64,000 bases of DNA from Brugia malayi (lineage: Eukaryota; Nematoda; Chromadorea; Rhabditida; Onchocercidae): contig NW_025062477.1 of the NCBI RefSeq assembly GCF_000002995.4, positions 7,288,649 to 7,352,648 on the forward strand. The letters run 5' to 3'. The notes below the pieces were generated by a model. That model had not been told where the DNA came from. It worked only from the letters and a program-made list of their open reading frames with translations, and made no database searches. Positions 32,265-44,400 of this stretch are shown here, piece by piece; the first letter of the stretch is position 1, and every line of letters begins with the position of its first letter. A program made the translations under genes and the position numbers.

Positions 32265-35200
32265 ATGTCATCACCATCACCACTAATATCACTAACATTG
32301 TTATCACTGTGCGTTGTCATCATCTTGTCATTGCCATTGGTAAGTTATTTTATTAAATTTATTAAATATAGAAGTCGAAGACTTTTAAGCCTGAATTGAA
32401 AAGCTTGGACAATTTGGAGTTTTATAGAGAAGTATGAATTCAGAGAAAAATTTCTATTTTCAATTCAGTCTCTTCATTGCTTATTTAGTAGCTACGAAAA
32501 ATTGCAAAATTTGGGATTTTTTTTTTTTGGTAAGCATTTTTCTTCTTTGAAAAAAAAAAATTTTACGATCTTATCTGGATTTCATGGGATACAAAAGATC
32601 TGAATGTTATTTCAATTCAGCTAAAAGTAAAGTGTGAAAAATATATAAAAAACAAAAAGCTTAGAAATTCGCAGTAGAACATCAAAAAATTCATACCAAA
32701 AGATCACCAGTATCCTGAGTGAATTCCCGTTCTAATGATTCAGTCCTTTTTTCAGAGCAATAATTACCAGTTATCAACAAGCAGACATTTACCGCTACGT
32801 CTCAGTAAGTTTTCTGATCAGTAACATTTAAAAGGTTAAAGGATTTTGCAAGTAAAAGGGTGCAACAGTTTGATGTGCCTATCATCTGTAAAGTACAATA
32901 AGTGAAACATGCAAATGATTACACACATCTTATCCAGGACAAAATATTGTTCCTGATAATTCCAATCACTTCCATATTCATCCTGGTTTTCTACATTCAT
33001 CATGTATACTAAATCAATAAAGATTTGTTATTCGCATTCTGAAATCACTATAATTTCCAATTTGTCTAATACTGTTTTCATATTAATGATAATGGAATTG
33101 TGAAAGATTTCTGATGCAAGAAAAAAAAAAAAAAACTGATATATAAAAAGATAAATCATACCGTCGAATTTGCATTACTCACTATATCATTTTAGTGTAG
33201 CTAGTATAATCTCACACTGTACGCAGTATTTCTCTTCTTTCCCTTTGATCTGAATAAAACATCAATAATGATTTTTGAAGTAAATTTTAATTCGATTTGT
33301 CCAGAAATTCTGTATTTTCTCAAGTCCTAAAATCAAATTATTATCATATCTTTTTCGCATAATTGTGATTATATAGCATCTAAAGATACAAAGGCCAAGC
33401 TTAGAGAAATTTACCATTATAGGGACAATCGTATTTACACATTCTAATTGAAATTCTTTGTCACCTCTATTCATCGTCAACGAATCATAAAAAATCCAAT
33501 TTAGTATTAAAAATGCATGGAGTGCAATGTGAGAGAATTCATTATTGTTTCCATGCTGAACAAAAAAAAAAAAAAACCGACTCAATTTCGGACAAGGCTC
33601 TGCATTTACGCATATACATTCCTTGTGATCCATTCACTACACATTTTCTAGTTATGGTTAAAAATCTGAAATGAATGATTAGTTTTGTGCTATTAAGAGC
33701 AAATGTTTTAAATTTAAGTGAAGTAAAAAAAATATAAAGCAGAAATCTTACATTAACTCCAACTTTATAGTTAAAACTTGAATAAATAAATAAATGTAGT
33801 ACATGTATAATTGCAGAAGAAAAGGAATTACTTAATTCCTTTTTTTTTTGAATTTTCATTGAAAAGATAGTAATTATTTCCAGGTAACAGAGTAAACAGA
33901 GAAAAACGAAGCTATCAGTTAGAGGAAAGAATAAGACTACCAACTGGACGAATTGCCGAAATACGTAAGAAGCATGAAGTTGTTAAAGGTGACAGCAGTA
34001 ATGTTGACAATAATGGCGTTGACGGAGATGATGAACTGATTGATCAACTTGATGGTTTGAATTTTGAGTACTACGCATTAGAATAAATTGGAGAACAGAA
34101 GACCGAACGTTGGGAAAAAATATGAAAGTCTAAAAATGCTCACATAAGTGACTCAACAATCACATTATAATTAGTTGCTATGTGTAATGAACTACGTACA
34201 ACTTAATGATTTTATTCATGCTTTTCACTAAATTATTATTTATATTTTATTTCATGACATCGACTGCGGTCAAATCTAGCGAAAGAGTAAATTCGAATTC
34301 CGAAATTTTGACCCTAACAATAAAAATTAGTCGGGAGGAGTAGCACTTTTCCCAAGCACTATCACTAGTAACTATTTACAGAATATTCTTAAATTTAGTA
34401 GTATTCTCAAATTTGCTGTATTTAAAGTTGATGGAAATTTTGAAAAAAAATTTTGTTGCATCTACTCAAGGAAGCTTTGAAAAAACTTTAACCTAAAATA
34501 CACTCAGGTATCGTTATAAAAATTGTTGTACCATCCGGCATTTAGAATTATTTCTATTTAAAAACCTCTTTTCATTAATCTCAGTCAAAATAAAAATTAC
34601 TAATTAGTAGAGAGTCTTCAAAAAAAAATTAAGTTTGTTCTTATTTAGTTTCTGGAAATAAAAAATGTATAAAATTTCATATTTTTAGATTTAGAAAATG
34701 TATAAAATCTCATATTTTTAGACTTAGAACTGGCAATTTTGGCACGAATTGTGCAGGGCCAATTGGATCGATATGATCCTGATTTACCCGTTGGTGAATA
34801 TCAAATTGTCAAATTACCCCGCAATTTAGTTAGACAACCGATATTACCGTATACAGCGGATATCGGTAACAGTGAAAACGAATTAACCATGCTTACTAAT
34901 GATCAACGACAAATTGCACTACCGTTTATCGAGTTGCCTGAAGATGACGTTTATGAAACCGATGGAGAAATTGAAGAGGTACCCAAGGTTGGGTTTTAGT
35001 ACAGATTAAAAAAATAATGTGCAATGCAATGATAATAATAAGAGAAAAATTAAACTGTACACAATAGAATATTGAAATATATTTATCTGAAGTAAGTAAT
35101 AATTGCATTATTATTTTTCAATACCACTGTATCAAAATGATCACTGTATTATCAGCTATCACCGTCACTATTACGAATTGCTCGAATTATTAGTTTAGTT

Positions 35201-35436
35201 TTTTATTAGTCTAGTTCCCCGGTTTATTTTCTTAAAATGAAAGGAAAATTTTTTTACAGAATTTCATTTTGTAGTATGTTTTGATACCAGCAGAGGAAAT
35301 GATCACAGTACCTACCAGTATGGTCGAAGAGGGCCTGATACCAATTGATGAAGATGCATTAAATGACCTGGAACTACGAGGCAGGATAGCTGTACTAGCT
35401 AATGCTTTAAATGAGCGTGCTACTCGGGGCTTATAA
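32265..35436 (+). CDS. Predicted secreted protein of unknown family (candidate peptide precursor)
   Basis: Five exons phase into 237 residues: 32265-32339, 32756-32804, 33884-34054, 34722-34978 and 35275-35436. Exon 1 is a complete signal-peptide-like sequence (SSPSP, then the hydrophobic LISLTLLSLCVVIILSLPL), ending at a consensus GTAAGT donor. The mature part is basic first, with dibasic sites (NREKR|S and EIRKKHEV), then acidic. It has two similar segments, DDLELAILARIV in exon 4 and NDLELRGRIAVL near the C terminus. No cysteine-rich fold, enzyme motif or transmembrane segment follows. Signal peptide plus dibasic sites would suit a processed precursor, but no known peptide signature was recognised. 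The exon 4 donor may alternatively be at 34988. It lies between the 3' ends of SMG-1 and TOR. Confidence 0.6.
34662..34727 (+). repeat. 33-bp tandem duplication carrying two splice acceptors
   Basis: Copies at 34662-34694 and 34695-34727 match at 31 of 33 bases. Each contains a T-rich tract ending in TTTTTAG, followed by codons for the start of exon 4 of the secreted-protein gene. Only the second acceptor, with AG at 34720-34721, gives an open frame. The first, with AG at 34687-34688, would read three codons and then a TAA. The duplication therefore spans an intron-exon junction. Confidence 0.85.
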
Positions 35437-37737
35437 AAAAGAACAGAAATTTGGAAAATGGATTGTTCCCGAAAAACACAAGAGTTGATCCATTCTTCAA
35501 TGGGACATAAATAAGAACAATTTATCATTGCCCACATTTATGGTATTTGTTTCATCTTCAAAAGTGTCATTTTTAAGCACAATCGACCATTTGTTGATCT
35601 TTCATTTCTTTAAAAAAAAAAAAAACATATATATATATTTTTTTTTTTCAAAATGCTTAACTTATCCTCTTTCGTTCTTTTTCTCTTTCTCCGTTCCTCT
35701 CTGTTCGAGACAATCTTTGAATTTCTAAAAGTAATAATGAAAAAAAAAAAAAAAAAAAAAATCTCTAAGGACAATTATGTCTTATTTTAAAAACAAATTT
35801 AACCGAAAACTTACTACATCAACCATTTTTTCTTTTTTTTTTGAAATGAAATTGCACAATTTATGAAGTGGGGAGCATTTTAATCTCAGTAATTCTAAAT
35901 ATTAATACTTTCTTTTCTAACAGTCTGTTTCTATTAGATTAAATGGTGAGATATTTGTGCATCTTTCAAACTTGGCTTCAATAATTTCCTAATAAAATCC
36001 TTCTGTTTCATGACCTAAATTAATTTTGTAACTAGTTTGACTTTCCCTATTACTTTGCTATCGGTGTTCTTTATGTTCCGGGTTTGTTATACATACCTTA
36101 AACATTATTTCGTTAACAAAATATCCAACCACAATACTTTAATGCATCATTATGTAATTCATTGTGCGCTGCTTATTCATATGACTGATAAGATAAAACG
36201 ATCATTAAAAAGAGCAGTCGGTTGAAAAATATGTATAAAATATAAATATAAAACACGAACTTCTAGAAGAAAGTAGAAAAAATTCTTTTAAAGATAAAGT
36301 TGAGTGGATTTTATTAATAAGAGTGGGTCACCACCGATATTACAAACTCGATTTACTGGTAATTTAGATTTTTTTGTTGCAAAATTGATTGTTTCAAAGA
36401 TATGACATCGGCCATACCTCATACCTTCCATGCTACGTTGTTTTTCTACCAGTAAAAAGTTTTTTCTTTTCTCTCACTCGTGGGTAACTTGGCTTAGATG
36501 CAACTGATCGGATATTTTTGATTCAGAAATAGAACTTTTTTTAACAAAAGGCGAATAGGAAGGAAATTACCGTTACAGTTTGCGACCTTCTCAAATATGT
36601 AATATAGATAGATCCTCGAAGCCTGGATTTAAGTTTGAACTGGGATTCGACATTGCCCATTAGAATAACAGAATAACAACTTTTAAGGTATGCTTCTTTT
36701 TTTTAGAAATGAAGACCTTTAAACCAAATTTCCGAAATCTTGTTGAAAAACGGAGCCACTTCTCTTTGATTTCGATGCGAATTTGTAAATGACTGAAATT
36801 ACTTTATCTTCCCTCTCGTGACGCATATTCAACAATTTCTCGTTTCTTTAGGTTTGATATATATATATCTGACCTTTCCCTTGCATAGCTTACTAGAAAT
36901 GGAAAATACTATCTGCAGATCTAGATCAACTGGTTGGTTTACATCTTATTACTGTCCAAATCCTATGCAAACTGTTCTTTCCAAATGGGTTTTTATAACC
37001 AATAATGAAATGTTATGGAAATGATATGTACTTTGAAACAATAATCCAATAGTAATTTCTTCATCTATACATTTTTCACGAAGCAAGGATAAAATGATAC
37101 ATAAATGGCACTTACTGTTTAAATTTACAGAATGCACAAAAAGTCAAACAAATATTTACAACTCAAAAGCCAACTGTCGAAGAGACAAAAGAGACAAAAA
37201 ACATAATACTTAAAAGGCCCAATTCTAAGAAATGACAATAACAACTAAATCGTACTATGAATGTGATGAGATCAATATTAGTAATACAGATAACAAGTCT
37301 CAAAATATGAGTTATTTTATCATTTCTGAGCAAGATTTGAACTTCAAACACAGGTTTTTTTAATTTGCGAATTAAAATGAGATTTCATAAGTTCATAATA
37401 GAATGGGAGCCATGGAAATAAAAATAAAAAAAAAATATAATTTAAACAATTCAATAATAATTATTGGTCACAGGAATCATAGAAAGCTCTATACAGACTA
37501 ACTGTATTTGATAAATGATATGCACTTAATTCGTAAGACTTAATCCATTTACAAAAATAAGTATTCAAATACCTTGTATAGTACTGAAACAAATAATTAG
37601 ATATTCAGACAATAAAGAACATATTGACATTTTGTGCATCACTTCAAGCAAAGGAGAGGTAATCCTTCTTGAAATCGATATCTCAAGACTAATCAAGGAT
37701 AGAAATAAAACAATCTTAATAAACGCGACTGTTACAT
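35437..37737. other. 3' flank between convergent genes
   Basis: This holds the 3' ends of the secreted-protein gene (plus) and TOR (minus). It is AT-rich with long A and T runs near 35.6-35.75 kb. An AATAAA at 35991 could serve the plus-strand gene, about 550 bases past its stop. I see no coding sequence. Confidence 0.5.
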
Positions 37738-40700
37738 TTACCAAAATGGACACCAGCCGATATAGCACTGACACAAGTTTTCCGCTAAGACTGCTTGTTC
37801 AATGAGCAGACTAACTTGCTCCGGTATACTGAATTCCACATTTGGATTAAAATCACGGCCTAAAATGTTTGAAAATTAAAGAATAATCAATATTCATCCA
37901 AGTTCCTTTGTGGTTACACACATAACGTAAAAAAAAAATAATGTTATGAAGTAAAACAATAAAATAAATTGGGAGCATATCAACAGCATGGAATTTCAAA
38001 AACCTTAACAAACAATAAAAGAATCATATTAATGTTGTGCACAAGACCATTATTTAGATGTGCATTTATACCCACTATGTTTTTATGTCAGCGCTTCTTC
38101 TCGAATAACAAAGAATGTGAGTTTAATTGCATTGATTCTGATGTACAACGATCGGATAACTTTTAAAATGCATATATCACTCCGACATGAAGTTAGATTA
38201 GAAAGAGAAATATACACTTATGTTCAGTCATATTTTAAAACTATATATCAAAATATATTTTTGACCTTCAACTAATGAAACAAATCTATTACCAGCTAAT
38301 TTCTGCTTGATACGCTTTAGAGATGACTCAGCTTTGGAATCAGTTTGACCGTCCTTCTGAAGTGTTTCGGGAGGTGGTCGCCTTCCACCAGCTGGAAAAA
38401 ACCTGATGAGCATGTATAAATTATCTTTTGCACAGCATTAAACAAAAATATTATATAAAAATTGGGCAGAGAAAATAAGTAAAATTTAAGAAATACCTTC
38501 CATCAACCTCCAATTGATAAGAGGATCATACACAAATGCTTCGAGGACTGCAAGAAGGCTTTCCTTATTTGAACGAAGCACCCGTAAAACACGCTCACAG
38601 GTTATCCGATAATTACCCTCAATTCCTGTAGCTTCCATCGCCTAAAAACTACTAACAAATCTATTCAGATTAAAAGAGTTTACATAAAAAATAATTTGTA
38701 AAATAAGGATTTAACGCAGACTAATATTTGAAATGGATTCTCAAATTCAATCTTCCGACAAAGTTTTACTTTCCTCTCCAAAATCAATCAGCAAATCAAT
38801 AATCCATCTAAAAAATTATGTAAGAAATAATGAGTTTTCTTTGCTATTCGCTATTTGAAATATGAAATTTGAGAAAATTCTACCTGAATGAGCATCCTTG
38901 TTAGTCGAAATGGAATCTTTTCCGGAAACTTTTCTCTGGTCATTGCAACTTCGAAGCAATCACCGAAATCAATATGAACAATTTTCCCACTAATGCGATC
39001 GAGCATTAGATTTGACGGATGTCTGCAACGAACAAAAAAATTCATTATTTCTTATAGCATCACATTGACCATTTTGCTTCAAACATACAAAAACTATAAC
39101 TATAAATTTACCGGTCCCCAAGTCCCAAAATGTAGCCCACCATTGACATACATGCCATTGAGCGAGTGTAATTGGTACGCCGATCAAACCAAATTTCCGA
39201 ACTGGAAATTATAAGATGAAGAAATAAAATTAAAAAAGTATGTATTGTACTCAACCATTAAATAAAAAAAGAATAAAAGGTAAAAAGTTCAATGACATGA
39301 TAAAGATGTAGTTCAGTTGAAAATGAAGCATGGGTCAAGGACACTTTTACCAGCAAAAAGGAAAAGAAATTTCTTTTGACAGAGACACTGGCTTCTCTCA
39401 GTTTAAAATCGTGCAGAAACTTACTTTGGAGATTTAAGCCACAAAATCTGTTGTAAATCATTTCCACTCGTCATTTCAAGTGCATGATGGAATACCTACA
39501 GAAAGTTTATGGAATTTAAAAGAAAGCAGATACTAATAATATTATCACAAGGTATAAAGTTTTACCAAAAATTTCGAATAGAAAGTCATGCCTGAACTTT
39601 TTGCAATAAAGTCATCTGGTCCAAATCATGAGCAAAACTTTGCATAATTTTGTGCTCCATAGATAAGAGAATCCCCTTCTTTTCCCGATAATCACGAATA
39701 AGCGAGTGTAAAGTATCACAGTTCGGCACCCAACCAATCAAACCACTATTCTGATTCAAGGCAATAATTGAATAGCGCTGCAAAAACGGTAAATAACTAG
39801 AAAAAAGATAAGACAAAAGAAGAAAAAGCACACTATGGTACTGGAACGGTATAGATAAAAACTAAATAAGATGAGAACAAGGAAGTAAACAACTTGAATT
39901 GTCAAATTTCGGCGAGATGTATCACCCTGATGTAAGAGCAAGGTATTGACCAAACCAAACAGCTGCATCACTCTCTCGTCTTGCCGAGGATCCTCATGAC
40001 CTTTCAGGAGGAATATGTAATCTTTCCCATCACTTCCTGAATATTATAAAGGTTTCATAAATATAAAAACATGAATTATAGAAAAACTTTGTTAGAATTC
40101 GGCAAAATGTGTCACTCTGACGAAGGGAGAATTATTAGCTCAATCAAACAATAAGTGAAAATCTGTTTCGTACCTTTCATAACTACTTTTCTTGGTCGTT
40201 GTTTTGAATTAATTACTTGCAAAGTATTATTTATCGAGGATATAGTAACCAATGGAGCACTTGGATCATATGTTCCAGGAACTGCTAGTTCCAAATCTCT
40301 AGCTTTCACCAGCCTGAAATCAGTAAAATGCCAGTAATGTACATAAACGATATTTTCAAACGCTACTGAAAACTAGGCTAATTCTCAATCTAGCTGCAAT
40401 ATTTTTTATGCACCATTTTTGATTTCTTAGAAAGGTTAATACTCACCTGGCACAGTCCTATAGCACTGAAGATCTCTTTCTTTATTAACTTCTGAAGAGT
40501 TAGACCAATTAGCTAAAGAAACTAAAGCACTAATTACCTAATCAGTTAAATTTTTTAGTTATTTAACTGTATTAGCTCTTCATGTAGAAAAAGGAAAATA
40601 TTACACCTAGGAGAAACGTAATTGAGATCCAAAGATGTAAGCTGACGAAGCTGACTTGAGATTTTCCTAAATACAATGTAGTAGAGATCCCATGCTTGAT

Positions 40701-41445
40701 TGAGTTCTTTGGCGTTCTGTGAACGTAAATAGCAACGACAAGCATTCCAAGCTTCCTTCAACTCATTCTCATACGTCTAAAAAAATAAATCACAGAAGTG
40801 AAAAGTCAACCCATTACTTTATATTTACTTAAAAAGCCGTGGAATGAATATAGTAAATATAAAAATATCTTGTTTCATCTCAGGTGAGAATGTGGACTAT
40901 ATAATTGATGTTTTATATTCTAAGGTAAACATTTAGAATCACGTTCTCTCATGTGGTTAATCTAACGACACTTCTTTGAAATCATGCAAACAAAACATAG
41001 AACAACGCTTTTTTGATTCCTTCAACACATAACTCTAATTATAGTGCTAAATCATTTCCATCCTCATCAGGAACTGATTTTTGATCAAAATAGAAATATT
41101 ACTTGTTTGAAAGATTGTTCCTTCAGAGTAGTAGCACCACGATCGATCAAGTCATGTAATGGTTTCAACAGGTCGAACATAGCTTTTACATTCTTGTCCT
41201 GAAACTCAATCCCACACATAATCAGTATATCGATAGTCTCACACAAAATGCCAATATAAAGTTGTGGAAGGCAACTAGCAACCAAAATTCTGCACGTGAC
41301 ACACAAAACAGCAAGTAGTAGAAAAGTATACTCAGTGTAAGTTAATGCAGCAATCACACTGCACGTAACAATCTTAAGAAAGGCTAGCACTGTGCTCTAC
41401 GCATTTACTAATTTTTAACGAGACGGTGCATTATATGTTCTCCCG

Positions 41446-41484
<39 letters not shown>

Positions 41485-44400
41485 ACAAATTTGTGCATTA
41501 GGTAACAGTAAATCACATACAGTTTGCTCGCAAAAGTGAATACATTGCAGAGTGCGCGCATATGTATCAGTGCGTGAGTGTGGATATGATTGCAGATTTG
41601 CTAAAAGTCATTCCCTAAAACTTAACTCTGGAGTATGGTCGGTATTTTTAACCTGAAAATAAAGCCTCGACGCATCGTCGAGTGCTTCATGCCACTGTTC
41701 ATGCCATAGTATAGCACAACGAATCAATTCGTCACTGACAAGCCTTGCTTGCTCAACAAGTGTTGATTGGCTATCGCTCATAATCGTTAATATCTCTGTT
41801 GCAACTGCAGAACGGCGTAAATTAGCCGATTTCGCAGCCACTGTAAGGGCATAAACCAAAGACTGAAATAAATATAAAGAACTTAATTCCAATCTTGGAA
41901 ATAAAAATTTTCAAAAACTCAAAATCTTTCTTGAATACTGTCACTTTATCTGTCAGTGATATTAAGAACTGCTTGAGCATAAGTTTGAAATACAAAATGC
42001 AATATAGTATAAAAAACTACTAGTCAGATTTCCAGCAATACAGTGACGCACAATTATTTTAAAAATCACAACCTGTGGGTGAACTTTCGATAAGTCGATG
42101 ACAACTTCTTTGATTAACTGAGCGACATTTTGTTTCGAATCTAAACGTGCCATCAATTGTGGGATAACCTGAAATGAAAACATGAAGGACAGCGATACAT
42201 TTAAAATGGAATCTTTTCGTGGATTCAAGCAAATTTTTGAAAACCAAATCTCAGAATAATTTGTTTATTTAAGAACCTCGAGCCACATTTCAACGGGCAA
42301 CAGCTTCAGCGATTCTTTGATAGTTTCAAAAACTTCAACTTGATCACCGTGTTTGAACCATAAAGTTAGAAATCGCAGTGTATCTTCTAGCCGTGATCCT
42401 AAAACCTGAGTTATTCTTTAACTATTGGTCACTTTCAATTATATGGATATATGAAATTACTAATAAGTTTGCGCACTTAAATTCATACCCTACGTCGTTC
42501 AACGAGTTTCTTCAAAAATTTATCCATATAATACAAGCTCGATTCAGCTTGTGGAGTCACCATTAGAAAACAAAAGTAATTTTAAAAAATTTAAACCTTC
42601 AGCCAAGGTAACAGCATTAATAAAGCTTGAGACAGCCTGTTTTGCAAAAAAGATCATCGCCTTATTAGGTGCTGGAGAAGGTGGATTTACAATAACTGCA
42701 TCAGAAGGCGGCGGCTGTGGATAAAGTTCTGGTATCAAAATATCTGATAAAATATCTCGATCAATAATGCTCCCAAAGGGGCTGTAGGAGGGAGAACTTG
42801 GCATTGCACCGATAAAAGGCGGTGGTGGTGGTGCCGGCGAAAACTGAAAATTAAGGAAATAATGAAATTATGGGTAGTCTAGAAAATAAATGAAGCACAC
42901 GCAACCATTGACCTATTTCCAACAAAAAGTAAATAACCGCTCAAGTAACTTTTGGTAATAAGAACTTTTTTTATTTGGGGTAAGAACCATTTTTTTTTTT
43001 TTTGTTTTTCACACGAGTTACATATTTCATAAAATATATGAATATCTAGTAACGAGAAGAGATAAATACAAAAATTTGAATAAACGAAGTGAAAACTGCT
43101 ATTACAACATTACAATAGTACTTAAAATTTTTAAATTATTAGAGTCATGTTCAACCAAAAAGTGAAAAGATGATAGAAAAACAATTTAAGTATAGCATAG
43201 CCTACCGAATTTTGTGTCTGATACATAGCAGCATTAAAGTACGCAGACGCAAGTTTATGCCATGCTTTATACCAAGTTGGATCATAAACTGTAGCATTTG
43301 CATAGAATTTCATTGTTTGCGTCAAAGGAGCTTGTGATAAACTGGACTGTAACGATTGCATCACATGTGAACTTGGTGGAATTACTGGTGGCGGAGAAAT
43401 CTGGACATAACTACTAGGTAGAAGTAGTGGTGGTACATTAATCATAATGGATGAATTAGTCGGTGATTGTTGAGAGATGCTAATAGGTTGTAATGATTGT
43501 TGGACATTTATGTTCATAGTTTGTATATCTTTGGTTGGCTGCGGTAGGATATCGTACCAATCACCAAGTTTTAAACAACATTTTGCCATCAAACGGCACA
43601 TCTCCGAATTTTTCTTGACTTCTCTCTGAAATATGACTAGTAATGCTCATCTATTGTACTACATCAGCTTTTGTTAGTTTTCCATCCAAAACATTATGTT
43701 GTTGAAATATTTAAAAAGTAACCGCACAAAAAGTCAAGGAAAAACAACACAAGCGAAAATTCATACTACTAATTTGATTTCTTACAAGAATTTCTAAACG
43801 ATTTTTTTTTTAAAAAAAAAAGTCATATAAGTACAATATATCAAATAAGAAAGCTGCAAAACACACGTTTCTACTTCACTCATTTCCAGTATAAAAATCT
43901 AAGTTTTTGATACCTTGTCGACTTCAAATTGATTAATCAGCTTTTCCAATGTATTGCATGCTAGTTCATTCAAGTTTTCTGCCCAATATTGTTTACAAAC
44001 TGCCAGCACCAATGAAGGTTTATCCATTGGTAAATCTGATATTTCGTGTAATTCTTCATTTCGTTTTAGTCCTAATAAATCTGCCAAAATTCGACGTGAC
44101 ATTGATAGCTTCCCATATTGTCGGCAAAGTGATGAGAATTTAATCCACAGTGGGCGCATTTCATTCCGTGAAAGCACTAATGATCTAAAAACACAAAGCT
44201 ATTTATTTAAGTAATTTAATATCAATCTTACTTTTCCTTAAAAGACTAGGTGGACTAAAAACGAATTGCCAAAAACTCATGAAGTAAGAAATTTTCCAAA
44301 TCAAACCATATTTTGCTAAACAACTTACTTTACCAGCAGCAGCCTCTGCCACTGTTCAATATTTGGTCGGCATCCTTGCAAACGTCGACTCCAAACAACA

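Noticed and set aside
40446..40494. Possible extra TOR exon with a GTGAGT donor
   Set aside because: Joining 40607 to 40313 already restores the conserved [18 protein letters not shown] reading. The extra piece would interrupt it.
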